From Lachnospiraceae bacterium UBA3850 (GTDB taxonomy: Bacteria > Bacillota > Clostridia > Lachnospirales > Lachnospiraceae): DNA of 64,000 nt. Positions 45,377-55,000 of this stretch are shown here, piece by piece. How positions within the stretch are numbered: position 1 is the first letter of the stretch; each line of letters starts with the position of its first letter. The stretch covers positions 62,001 to 126,000 of the forward strand of contig DGHK01000050.1 of NCBI GenBank assembly GCA_002392655.1. Direction: 5' to 3'. The position numbers were made by a program, and so were the translations under genes. A model generated the notes under the pieces. That model searched no databases and was not told where the DNA came from. It saw only the letters and a list, made by a program, of their open reading frames with translations.

Positions 45377-46975
45377 ATGAGTAAACAAATAAAAAAGAAG
45401 GAGAAGGAGTATGTGAAAAAAATAATAGCGATAGTATTAAGTGTTTTTATAGTTTTTACTACAATACAAATTACATCTTTTAGTTCATTTGCTGGAAGTA
45501 TCCCTACTGATTACACGACAGCGACATTTGATAAAGCCTATAATGTTACTTTTTCTAGTTCAAAAAGTATTAACTATTTTAAGTTGGATGTACCAAGTCA
45601 GGGGATTTTATCAATTAATGCAACAAAACCTGGTAAGTATCCAAGTTATAAATCGATGGGATTTTGCCTTTATGATAGTGATTTTAATAAAATATGGGAA
45701 AATAACACGACAAAAGTAACGTCGAATTATAAAGATGAAATTGACCTATCTGTGGGTGTAAAAAAGGGAACATATTACGTTAGTGTCAAGTGCATTGCGT
45801 ATTCTGCAGGAACAAATATTATTTTTAAACTAATAAATAATAGTAATTCTGAGATAGAACCAAATAATAATGAAAATGAAGCTAATACTATTAACATGGA
45901 TACTGAATATACGGGATATCTTGGCGGTGATGGTTCGTTAGAAGATGATTATTGGAAAGTATACTTGGAAAAAGGAGAGACATATGAATTTAAGATTAAC
46001 AACTATATTTGGATAGATGATAAAATTGGAAGAGTATTATTGAAGTATCCGAGCGGGCAGGGATATAATTTGACAGATGCATTAGATTATGATGGTTCAC
46101 TTAAAATAACTGCTGAAGAAACGGGAAATTGTTATTTTATATTTGACTTGAATGCTGGGGAACAATTTGAGTATAAAATTAGCATCACAAAATACAGTTA
46201 TTCATTGGTATTCAATAAGAAAATAATTTATACATATTTAGGTGATTCTTTTCATTTAGATTATAACGTAAAAACAGTTGGATTCCATGGTATAACTCTG
46301 GAAAGCTATTTAATAGATCCGAATGGTGCGATAGTTGATAAGGATAATAGAACAGGATATAATGGAAATTCATATTTAATATTGAGGGTAAATAGGGATG
46401 CGCTTACAGGTGATTACAAGGCAGTAATATATCACAAACCGCAGGAAATAACTGCAGAAAATAATAAGATAGAGTTAACAGTTAAGGTATATGCTACAAA
46501 AGAAGAGGCTCTAGCTGCTGAACAAAACGCTAATAATGCTGGCAAGTATTCCAACGAATGGATAAATGGCAAGTGGTACAATGCTGATGGTACCCAGACT
46601 TATGCCGGAACTCTACAGTGGAAGAACAATGCAACCGGTTGGTGGGTTGAGGATACTTCAGGTTGGTATCCGGTTAATCAGTGGCAGAAGATAGATGGTA
46701 CTTGGTATTTCTTCAAGCCGGATGGATATATGGCGGCAAGCGAGTACTATAACGGTTACTGGTTCAATGCTGACGGATCTTGGGATGATAAGTACCTTCT
46801 TAGCTGGAAGTCGAATTCAACCGGCTGGTGGGTTGAAGATATCTCAGGTTGGTGGCCTTCATCAAGCTGGCTCAAGATAGATGGGTACTGGTATTATTTC
46901 GATGCATCAGGTTACATGGTTTCTAATTGCTATATCGATGGCTGGTGGATCGGTGCTGATGGAGTGTGTTATTAA
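45377..46975 (+). CDS. Secreted protein with C-terminal cell-wall-binding repeats, riboswitch controlled
   Basis: ATG 45377 is chosen because GGAAGAGGG lies 7 bp upstream (GTG 45371 is too close). The 532-residue protein has a basic N-terminus and signal peptide (about 15-40, ending FSSFAGS), then two beta-rich regions resembling bacterial pre-peptidase C-terminal domains (about 45-265, with a FKLDVPSQGILSI-type strand, EPNNNENEANTI and DDYWKVYLEKGETYEF). An Ig-like stretch (about 270-370) and the shared 142-residue wall-binding domain (391-532, repeats of GWWVED, WYPVNQWQKIDGTWYFFKP) follow. It has no obvious catalytic site and probably acts as a surface adhesin or matrix protein. Confidence 0.85.
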   Translation: MSKQIKKKEKEYVKKIIAIVLSVFIVFTTIQITSFSSFAGSIPTDYTTATFDKAYNVTFSSSKSINYFKLDVPSQGILSINATKPGKYPSYKSMGFCLYDSDFNKIWENNTTKVTSNYKDEIDLSVGVKKGTYYVSVKCIAYSAGTNIIFKLINNSNSEIEPNNNENEANTINMDTEYTGYLGGDGSLEDDYWKVYLEKGETYEFKINNYIWIDDKIGRVLLKYPSGQGYNLTDALDYDGSLKITAEETGNCYFIFDLNAGEQFEYKISITKYSYSLVFNKKIIYTYLGDSFHLDYNVKTVGFHGITLESYLIDPNGAIVDKDNRTGYNGNSYLILRVNRDALTGDYKAVIYHKPQEITAENNKIELTVKVYATKEEALAAEQNANNAGKYSNEWINGKWYNADGTQTYAGTLQWKNNATGWWVEDTSGWYPVNQWQKIDGTWYFFKPDGYMAASEYYNGYWFNADGSWDDKYLLSWKSNSTGWWVEDISGWWPSSSWLKIDGYWYYFDASGYMVSNCYIDGWWIGADGVCY

Positions 46976-47024
46976 TTACGATTAAGCTATATGCTTAAAT
47001 GATTTAAACAGGAGGTATAAGCTT

Positions 47025-48155
47025 ATGGGAAATAGAATTATTGGTTTATTATTATCATTTATTATGATATTAGGAATCGTGATGATTCCTGAGAGTAAAG
47101 CTGAGGCAGCATCAACATGGTTAACTGATAGGGAATATAAAGAATATCTTAAGCTCCAAAGTATATGCCCAATAGAAGGAACACTTAATGTTTCTGGTGA
47201 TGAATATAAAGTTACTATTGATATTGATGGAGATAACATTGTATATAAGGGGTATCTAATAACTAACGGTGGTTCTGCTTTTGTTCATGTTGCACTGTAT
47301 AGTGTTTTTGGAACAAATACAAGAATGTCGATGATGAGTGGTCCATATTTTGGTACGAATGACTATGTAAATTATTATGGAGTCACAGACGTTACAACCT
47401 ATTATGAGGAAAAACCAATATCATTTACCTATTATGAAAGCAGTGGAACTACTGGAAGAGGAATTGCAAATAATTCTACTTATAGAAGAGAATTTGCGGA
47501 AACAACTGAAAATCTCGTAACTAATGTATTTATGGATTTGTTATCAAGAACACTTAAAAGCGAAGGAATAGATATCTCAAAAATTGGATTCAGGAATATG
47601 GAATCTACATTACCAGATGAGCCAGACGAGCCAGCTGAGCCAGACGAGCCGGCAGAACCAGCTGAGCCTGCGGTTCCATCTGATTCTTCGAATAACAATA
47701 ATAACGGAAAAAATCAGAATCCGGCATATTCCAACGAATGGATCAACGGCAAATGGTATGATGCCAACGGAAATCAAACCTATGCTGGTACTCTGTCCTG
47801 GAAATCAAATGCAACCGGCTGGTGGGTTGAAGATAGTGCAGGCTGGTACCCACAGGATAGCTGGCAGAAGATAGATGGAGTATGGTATTACTTCAAGCCA
47901 GACGGATATATGGCATCAAATGAGTATTATGGGGGTTATTGGTTTAATAGTGATGGGTCATGGGATGGACATTATTATTTATCCTGGAAAAGCAACTCAA
48001 ACGGATGGTGGGTCGAAGATAAATCGGGGTGGTGGCCATCTAATAAATGGATAAAGATAGATGGATACTGGTACTACTTCAATAGCTCTGGTTATATGGT
48101 GACAAATCAGTACGTGGATGGTTATTGGATTGGGGCAAATGGTGTATGTTGGTAA
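47025..48155 (+). CDS. Secreted protein with Pro/Glu linker and cell-wall-binding repeats
   Basis: This 376-residue protein has a signal peptide (about 1-30, cleavage near SKAEAAS) and an N-terminal domain of unknown function (about 31-195) rich in Tyr and Thr. A repetitive linker (about 197-234) built from PDEPAEP-type units is followed by an Asn run, then the shared wall-binding domain (235-376). AGGAGGT precedes the ATG. It is 50 bp behind the previous surface gene with no terminator seen between, so the two may be co-transcribed from the riboswitch promoter. A strong terminator follows. Confidence 0.85.
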   Translation: MGNRIIGLLLSFIMILGIVMIPESKAEAASTWLTDREYKEYLKLQSICPIEGTLNVSGDEYKVTIDIDGDNIVYKGYLITNGGSAFVHVALYSVFGTNTRMSMMSGPYFGTNDYVNYYGVTDVTTYYEEKPISFTYYESSGTTGRGIANNSTYRREFAETTENLVTNVFMDLLSRTLKSEGIDISKIGFRNMESTLPDEPDEPAEPDEPAEPAEPAVPSDSSNNNNNGKNQNPAYSNEWINGKWYDANGNQTYAGTLSWKSNATGWWVEDSAGWYPQDSWQKIDGVWYYFKPDGYMASNEYYGGYWFNSDGSWDGHYYLSWKSNSNGWWVEDKSGWWPSNKWIKIDGYWYYFNSSGYMVTNQYVDGYWIGANGVCW

Positions 48156-48213
48156 CTTTACATTTAAGGATGGTGACAGGGGGATAGGTACCTTGTCACC
48201 ATTTGATAAAGAT

Positions 48214-48247
48214 GAGTTGTTCCTTGGAACAACTCGTTTTTATTTTG
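48214..48247 (+). terminator. Terminator after the second surface protein gene
   Basis: GAGTTGTTCC-TT-GGAACAACTC followed by GTTTTTATTTT. A further hairpin ATGGTGACA/TGTCACCAT lies just upstream (about 48170-48202). Confidence 0.9.
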
Positions 48248-48287
48248 ATAAGTGGCCTGTGAAATATGAGGGCTTGGGATTGTAATT

Positions 48288-48527
48288 TTATTCATTAATA
48301 TTAATCTTTGATGGCGGATATGGTTTACTTTCATCTGTCCGTCCTAATATGTAGTCAATTGATGTCTTATAATAATCAGCCAGCTTAAATAGAATAGCTG
48401 TCGGAATATCATTTTCACCTGTTTCATACTTTGAATAACCAGTCTGGGACATGCCAAGTATCTTGGCAAACTCGGTCTGATTCATGTCGGTTTCTTCTCT
48501 TAATTCTTTTATACGTGTAAGTTTCAT
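48288..48527 (-). CDS. XRE-family repressor (paralogue of the one at 16911)
   Basis: This 79-residue protein, nearly identical in layout and sequence to the repressor at 16911-17156, reads LREETDMNQTEFAKILGMSQ, TGYSKYETGENDIPTAILFK and IDYILGRTDESKPYPPS. It is divergent from the LRR surface protein at 48727. Paired operators related to those at 17.2 kb lie between, so the two repressors may cross-regulate. The gene is complete. Confidence 0.88.
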   Translation of the reverse strand: MKLTRIKELREETDMNQTEFAKILGMSQTGYSKYETGENDIPTAILFKLADYYKTSIDYILGRTDESKPYPPSKININE

Positions 48528-48604
48528 ATTTATAAACCGACTAAGAAAAATAAAAAAATTGAATTACAAAAACCAAAAAGCAATTTCAGATACAAATTTA
48601 GCAT

Positions 48605-48644
48605 AATCTGTTTCAAGATATTGCCGCGCAACTTGAAATAGGTT
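48605..48644. promoter_or_regulatory. Paired operators for the second XRE repressor
   Basis: AATCTGTTTCAAGAT (48605-48619, inverted copy) and AACTTGAAATAGGTT (48630-48644) are spaced 25 bp centre to centre, as at 17217-17256. The second differs from AACCTGAAATAGGTT at one base. Confidence 0.6.
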
Positions 48645-48678
48645 AAAATAATAGAATATAGATACATAATAGACATTT

Positions 48679-48712
48679 AGCAAAACAAAGGAAACTTTGT
48701 GATGCAAGGGAA
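48679..48712 (+). promoter_or_regulatory. GEMM-like half element, possibly a decayed riboswitch
   Basis: AGCAAAACAAAGGAAACTTT and the following GTGATGCAAGG match the P2 arm and flanks of the riboswitch at 45192-45222, including the GAAA tetraloop. The P3 half is absent; the sequence runs straight into the ribosome-binding site GGAGAG of the LRR gene. It is probably non-functional as a c-di-GMP aptamer. Confidence 0.45.
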
Positions 48713-48726
48713 GGAGAGTTTATATA

Positions 48727-50424
48727 GTGGGAAAAATAATAAAAAATAGTTTAATTTTATTAATGTCATTTATTATTTGCTTAAATTTTGAGGCATATGA
48801 AAAATTAGACGTTAACGCGGCTGAAAATCTAATTGATATCGATGAAGAAAGCTTTCCGGATGAAATACTAAGAGAATATGTAAAAGAAGAATTTGACACC
48901 GATAATGATGGAAAGCTTTCATCTTCAGAAATCTCTAATGCAACTAAGATACAAATATATTCAAAAGACCAAAAGGTATCTTCTCTTGAAGGAATTGAAT
49001 ATTTACCTTCACTTACTAATTTGATTGTAGGCTATGGCAGTTTTGAGACGGTAGATGTATCAAAGAATACGGAACTAACCAAAATAGTTCTTTCCTACTC
49101 AAGTCTTAAAAGTATAGATTTATCGAAAAATACTAAGTTGAAATCATTTAGTTGTGTTGATGCAAATCTTTCGAAGATAGACCTAAAGAATAATGTTTTA
49201 CTTGAGGCATTAGCTGTAGACCTTAACCCAATAAGCAATTTAGATATAAGTAAGAATACAAAACTTAAGGAACTGGATTGCCGTGATTGTAATCTATCAG
49301 TATTAGATGTTAGTAACAATACAGAACTAAAAGGTATTCATTGTTGGAGAAATAGTATTGGGGAAATTAATACAAAAGGTTTGACTAAGCTTAGAGAATT
49401 GGGTTGCGGAGATAATAAAATTAAAGAATTAGACTTAACAGACTGTACAGATCTCTTTTATGTATCATGTGAAAATAATCAATTAACGTCACTCGTTTTA
49501 GGAAAATCTAATGATTTAAGTAATGTTTACTGTTTTAATAACAAACTTGATAGATTGGATTTAAGTGGTTGTCCTAATATTGTTTACTTATATGCTTTTA
49601 ATAATAATTTCGATACAGTTGATATTAGCTGTCTGAAATATTATTCGTCAAGTGTTAATCCAGATTATTATCTTGTTTATAGGAATGATGGTACAAAGGG
49701 AGATATGATCTTTGTTGATAGTACAAAGCTGGCTTATACAGATGTCGAATTGGACGAAGAGAATAAAAAATTATATTATGGAGAAAAGGCAAGGAAGTAT
49801 CGTGAGGGCAATAAAGAAGAACAGCAGGATCAAAAGGATGAAACATCTGACCAGAGTGATAACGATGATTCTAAACATAGTAGTAATAATGATAGTATGA
49901 AACCTGAGGACAAGCAGAATTCAGAAAATACAGACAGCGTTGAAATACCATCCGCGTCAGTAGATGAGGGCGAAACTGAGAAAACGGGAGTAGAATATAG
50001 AAACGAATGGATAAATGGCAAATGGTATGGCGATAACGGAGAGCAAACCTACAAAGGGACTCTTATGTGGAAGAGCAACTCTACCGGATGGTGGGTTGAA
50101 GACTCAGCAGGATGGTATCCAACAAATGCATGGCAGAAAATAGATGGCATATGGTACTACTTCAAGCCAGATGGTTACATGGCATCTAATGAATACTATG
50201 GCAGTTACTGGTTCAATGCTGACGGATCTTGGGATGATAAGTACCTTCTTAGCTGGAAGCAGAATTCAACCGGCTGGTGGGTAGAGGATATCTCAGGCTG
50301 GTGGCCATCAAGCAGCTGGCTTAAGATAGATGGATATTGGTACTACTTTGATGCATCTGGATACATGGTAACAAGCCAGTATGTAGATGGCTGGTGGATC
50401 AGTGCTGATGGAGTATGCTACTAA
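48727..50424 (+). CDS. Secreted leucine-rich-repeat protein with cell-wall-binding repeats
   Basis: The start is GTG 48727 after GGAGAG. The 565-residue protein has a signal peptide (about 8-32), a Ca-binding-like DTDNDGKLSS loop (about 58-67, EF-hand/dockerin style) and then leucine-rich repeats (about 85-305; units such as LTKIVLSYSSLKSIDLSKNT). A charged low-complexity linker (about 345-420) and the shared wall-binding domain (424-565) follow. LRR surface proteins of this kind usually bind proteins or carbohydrates. The XRE repressor at 48288 lies divergently, and the operators between them could control this gene. Confidence 0.87.
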   Translation: MGKIIKNSLILLMSFIICLNFEAYEKLDVNAAENLIDIDEESFPDEILREYVKEEFDTDNDGKLSSSEISNATKIQIYSKDQKVSSLEGIEYLPSLTNLIVGYGSFETVDVSKNTELTKIVLSYSSLKSIDLSKNTKLKSFSCVDANLSKIDLKNNVLLEALAVDLNPISNLDISKNTKLKELDCRDCNLSVLDVSNNTELKGIHCWRNSIGEINTKGLTKLRELGCGDNKIKELDLTDCTDLFYVSCENNQLTSLVLGKSNDLSNVYCFNNKLDRLDLSGCPNIVYLYAFNNNFDTVDISCLKYYSSSVNPDYYLVYRNDGTKGDMIFVDSTKLAYTDVELDEENKKLYYGEKARKYREGNKEEQQDQKDETSDQSDNDDSKHSSNNDSMKPEDKQNSENTDSVEIPSASVDEGETEKTGVEYRNEWINGKWYGDNGEQTYKGTLMWKSNSTGWWVEDSAGWYPTNAWQKIDGIWYYFKPDGYMASNEYYGSYWFNADGSWDDKYLLSWKQNSTGWWVEDISGWWPSSSWLKIDGYWYYFDASGYMVTSQYVDGWWISADGVCY

Positions 50425-50431
50425 ATTAAGT

Positions 50432-50472
50432 CAAACGGGAACAGTTCTTAGAACTGTTCCCGTTTGTGTTAT
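50432..50472. terminator. Bidirectional terminator after the LRR gene
   Basis: CAAACGGGAACAGTT (50432-50446) pairs perfectly with AACTGTTCCCGTTTG (50452-50466). It lies between convergent genes; the T-run is short. Confidence 0.75.
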
Positions 50473-50484
50473 CCAATGAGATTT

Positions 50485-51513
50485 TTATGATTTATATCTG
50501 TTAAGTTCATTTTGTAGTTGCTCGATCAGGGCATCCTTTTCGGCAATAGTGCTATCCTTTTCGGCAATAGTGCTATCCTTTTCGGCAATAGTGCTATCCT
50601 TTTCAGCGATAGTGTTATCTTTTTCAGCAATAGCTTTTTCTTTCTCAGTGGTAAGCTGTGTTAATTCTTCTTCAAGTTCTTCAATTCTATCCATATATCT
50701 ATCGATATCAAGATCGAGTGATTGGTCGTAGAGCATGTTATCAACCTCCTCTAAGCTACTGTATTTTGAATAGAGGTGGTCAAAAAGTCGGATGGTTAAT
50801 TTGATAAGTATTTCCATATCATGTCTGGATATCTCCTCGTTTTTGAAACTTGCCTCTATTGTTTTGATTATATCACGCTCATATATATCCCTCAACTCCT
50901 GTACTACATTTTGAAGTTTTACGCTATTGCCATTTTTTGTATATGAATCATACTCTCTTTTAAAACGTTCACGAATCTTGAGCAGCTTAAACGGGAGCAG
51001 GATAATCATATGTTTTCTTATGACTTCACTCATGTCCGTATCCTGGAATTTGATAGTCGGGACTGAGTAGCTGAATTCTTTACCGCCTTCAATAACCAGA
51101 GTGATTATATAGCTATCAGGGATATGCTTACTTGAATCTAGATATATAACTACCTGCTTAGGAAATATAAGCCGCACTCCGCATCTGATTCCATCATCGC
51201 CATATATATCCTCCGGTCTTTTCTTAGAGTGATTATACCCATAATCAAACATTCGAAGCATTATTGAATTATCATCCTTGTACATTTGAGCCTCGATATG
51301 GAAACTGTCGGTCCGATTGATCGTTATGATTGTGTCAGCTATGGCCTTTTTTAGCTTGTCGTCAACGGACTCGGTCCAGTTATAGGTGAGTTCGCTGTCG
51401 AGAGGATAATCTTCCTCGAAGATTCCGTTAATAAAGTTGATAACTGTTGGAGAGGATAGTGTGATTATTCTCTTAAAAATCTTATCAAAAATGTCATGTG
51501 AATTGTTTCCCAT
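50485..51513 (-). CDS. Rpn-family PD-(D/E)XK nuclease/putative transposase
   Basis: This 342-residue protein has the N-terminal DIFDKIFKRIITLSSPTVIN start and a nuclease core with an Asp in ADTIITINRTDSFHIEAQMY (the IEAQ pair completes the PD-(D/E)XK site). A RMFDYGYNHS block and MIILLPFKLLKIRERFKREY follow, as in Rpn recombination-promoting nucleases. The C-terminus (about 275-342) is a coiled coil built from heptads of the AEKDSTI type, encoded by 21-bp tandem DNA repeats. Rpn proteins are mobile or defence-linked nucleases. GGAGGG precedes its ATG. Confidence 0.85.
   Translation of the reverse strand: MGNNSHDIFDKIFKRIITLSSPTVINFINGIFEEDYPLDSELTYNWTESVDDKLKKAIADTIITINRTDSFHIEAQMYKDDNSIMLRMFDYGYNHSKKRPEDIYGDDGIRCGVRLIFPKQVVIYLDSSKHIPDSYIITLVIEGGKEFSYSVPTIKFQDTDMSEVIRKHMIILLPFKLLKIRERFKREYDSYTKNGNSVKLQNVVQELRDIYERDIIKTIEASFKNEEISRHDMEILIKLTIRLFDHLYSKYSSLEEVDNMLYDQSLDLDIDRYMDRIEELEEELTQLTTEKEKAIAEKDNTIAEKDSTIAEKDSTIAEKDSTIAEKDALIEQLQNELNRYKS
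50533..50637 (-). repeat. 21-bp tandem repeats inside the Rpn gene
   Basis: Five units of 21 bp (first three identical, last two diverged) encode a heptad coiled coil on the minus strand. Because the unit is a multiple of 3, gain or loss of units would lengthen or shorten the coil without a frameshift. Confidence 0.85.
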
Positions 51514-52070
51514 TTGTAGTTTCCCTCCTTGTAATTCTTTATAGATGAATGCTATCAGAGAGAAAAGAATTCATCTATTTTACAAATGTAAGATTATCTG
51601 ACATTGATGTTTGCGATTTCTTTGATTCTTTAGTGAATTTGAGATGTTATACCAGATATAGTTACAGCTGGGATGAATGCTACAACTTATGCTTGTTACT
51701 GTAAAAAAATACTGTGATAAACGCCGAAGAAATTTAGTGAAAACGACGTATGGTTTTCTTACATTTTATGAGGTGTAAACTACATTACGTAAACTGAATG
51801 GGGATAAGGTCGCTACAATGATTTGGAAACTGATTACTACTCAAATAAATAGTTTACGGAAGTGTCTGGTTACATGGTAACAAATCAGTATGTTATTCGT
51901 TATACTTTAAAATGGACGATTATACTACATTTGGCTGGGTTTATAAAGTGACAGGAAAATCTATATTTGATATAATAATATCGCTTTATACGCACTAAAG
52001 AGTAGGAAATAGAACGTCATATACAGACGGTAGCAAAAATTACAGAACGTACAGGGATGGTGAGAAAATA
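51514..52070. other. 557-bp gap with decayed sequence
   Basis: Apart from the Rpn promoter region at its left end and a wall-binding relic at about 51846-51930, it is AT-rich with no supported gene. A TTTGATATAATAATATCG stretch near 51965-51983 could hold the -10 of the next gene. Confidence 0.5.
51846..51930 (+). pseudogene. Relic of a fifth cell-wall-binding domain
   Basis: Positions 51865-51894 read SGYMVTNQYV in one frame, matching the end of the shared wall-binding domain (for example residues near 360 of the protein at 47025). Just upstream, a frame with a TAG codon still resembles its Tyr-rich segment. No complete ORF remains. Confidence 0.6.
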
Positions 52071-55000
52071 ATGTTGTGGAATAAAAAATCAATTATGTGG
52101 TTATGCATATTTGCGATTTTTGTATTGTGTGTTATTCCTGCAAAAATAGTAAATGCGGATGAGACTAAGTACAATCCTGATAGTATAACTCTTTACTATC
52201 TGAGGGATGCTGACAAGGAGCAGGTAGGGGATATTCCGGCTGATTATCCAACTCAGTACCAGATAGAGGTTGGGGATCTTCCCGGTACCCCGAGATATGG
52301 AGTTATTAAAGGAAGTGCCGTAACCGTTTCTAAGAGCGGTCTAATAACTGTTTCTTCAACCAATGAAGGAAAAGCAATTGTAAGGGTTGTTTGTGATGAT
52401 TATGTTCAGGATATAAATGTCGAAGTGGTTGACTATAGAAAACCATATGTCGATAAGATGTATGATGATATTATTGCGGAAATAATATCCGATGATATGA
52501 CAGAATACGAAAAGCTTGATGCAATATGTAAATGGATTGCAAATAATACCGACTATGGTACAAATGCATCTCATATTCATCTTATGATAATGGGAAGCGG
52601 AAGCTGCGTGGCAAGTACAAATGCTATTCTCAGAATGTGTAAAAAAGCGGGAATACATGCGGAGGGCAGGAGTGCTGTGTGTGATCCGGGACAGTTAGGT
52701 ACTGATCATGTAAATGTAATTGCTCTTTGTGATGGGGAGTATTATATGGCCGATGCCGGCTATGTGGGAAAACATCCGAGAGGGTATAGTATTGATAAGA
52801 AACCAGGTGGATTTTTCCTTAATTATAATAAGAATGCAACACTCTACCAGTATGACGGATTTGAATCAGATCTGGTTATTCCTGAAAGTATTGGGGAACA
52901 AAGTATTACTGTTCTGGGAACCATGTTTGCTTCAGGAAAAACGTTAAACAGCATATATCTACCTTCAACAATAAACGAAGTTCAGGAGGATGCTTTTAAA
53001 AAAATAACAGGGTTAAAAAAGATCGATGTATCGCCGGACAACCAATATTATGAGTCAGATGGGATTGCTCTATATACGAAGGGAAAGAACAAGCTTTTAT
53101 ATGTAGGACGTGAAGTGGATGATTTCTCTATTGATTCAAATGCAACAGAAATAGATGCTAATGCATTATCATTGCGTAGATTTAATAATCTGTCCATTCC
53201 GGGAAGTATAGAGACGTTGAATGAGGATGCTTTATATAGCGTTACGGCTGAAAAGCTTACTCTTAATGAGGGTGTGAAAACAATAAAGGAAAACGCATTC
53301 AGAGATGCGTGTATCTATAAGCTGGAACTTCCTTCGACTCTTACAACGATTGAACAATACGCTTTTAAAGATGCATTATTAATTGATGTAAGGTTGTCTG
53401 AAGGATTTAAAAGTATTCCGGATAATGCTTTTGCATCTTGTTCTGCACTTGAAGAAATCAGTATTCCTTCTTCTGTTGAAACAATAGGAGAAAATGCATT
53501 TGGCGATAATGAAAGGCTGATTATTTATTATGATGGAACTCAGGAGCAGTGGGATGAACTGGCTAAGAATCTGAATCTATCTGACGGTGTCAGAGTAATA
53601 ACTGATTCTGTTCGAGTTACCGGAGTTGAAACTGAAAAAAATGATTTGAGGCTTTATAATAAGGGCGATACTATTTCTCTTGATGCAATAGTTTATCCTG
53701 AAAATGCATCAAATAAAAAGGTCGAGTATGAAACAGGAAATTATAGAATAGTTGATGTTACTGACAATATAGTGACAGCTGTTGCAGACGGCGAAACGAC
53801 GGTTAAAGTAACTACGGAAGACGGAAGCTTTGTTGCTTATTACAATGTTGTAGTCAGCATCAGAGATTATAAGCTTTCGGTAGAAGGCGGAATTATTAAT
53901 GGAAATGAACAGGGCGTGTTAGAAAAGACACTGCAAAAGGGTGATAAGGTCAGTCTCTCGCTTGATAATAATGCAGAGCAGGAAGAAGGAACGTGGTTTG
54001 ATCACTGGAAATTTGAGCCTGAGTTTGAAGGGTGTCAGAATCTGAATGCTCAAAGTAGTGATATAACATTTACCATGCCATCACAGGATGTGAAGGTAAC
54101 TGCAGTATATGTTCCTATTCCGGTTTACAGAGTATCGATAAGTAATAGCGTTTCCTCCATATGTGTGGATGGTGAGTACAAACCGGAAGCAACGACGTAT
54201 CCGACTTATGCGAAGGATAGAAGATTAATGTGGACCTCATCGGATGAAAGCGTGGCAACCATAGATTCAAATGGAATCCTTAAGGGAGTTGGTCCCGGAA
54301 GTGCAAAAATAACGGTTACCTCTGTAAGTAATAACGATGCACAGGATTATTTCTACGTGAAAGTATATGATCACTCTTTATACAAGGAGGTGCTGGAAGA
54401 GCCAACCTGTGAAAAGACCGGAAAAGCGAGATATACTTGCGCATATTGTGATTATATTCGTGAGGAAAGCATTCCTGCAAAGGGACATGATTATATAATT
54501 CAAAGGGTAATATCCGAACCGACGGATGAATCAGATGGAACCGCGGTATATATCTGTCAGAATTGTAATGGAACAAAGGAAGATTCTATAACTGCTGAAG
54601 AGTATGGCAGATATAAATATGAATACGGCCAGGATGATTACTACGACGACGATAACAACGAAGATTATAACAATAGTAACAATGACGATAACAACAGCAA
54701 CACCAACTATGATTACAACGATAAAAACAATAACGATAGAGACAGTTACTACGGAAATAATGGCGAAGGACAAGATGGTAAGGGTAAGCCGGATAGGAAT
54801 ACCTCGTACAGTAATGAATGGCGTGATGGAAGATGGTACAATGCCGACGGAACACAGACCTATTTCGGAACACTACAGTGGAAGTCTAATGCTAACGGTT
54901 GGTGGGTAGAAGACACTGATGGATGGTATCCGACAAATCAGTGGCAGAAGATAGATGGTATCTGGTATTTCTTCAAGCCGGATGGATATATGGCGTCTAA

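Noticed and set aside
50533..50637. Short direct repeats resembling a CRISPR array
   Set aside because: Units are contiguous 21-bp coding repeats without spacers and encode a coiled coil; no cas genes are present.
54604..54909. Alternative-frame ORFs rich in Ile/Thr within the surface protein linker
   Set aside because: They arise from the Asn/Asp-rich codons of the real gene and lack ribosome-binding sites.
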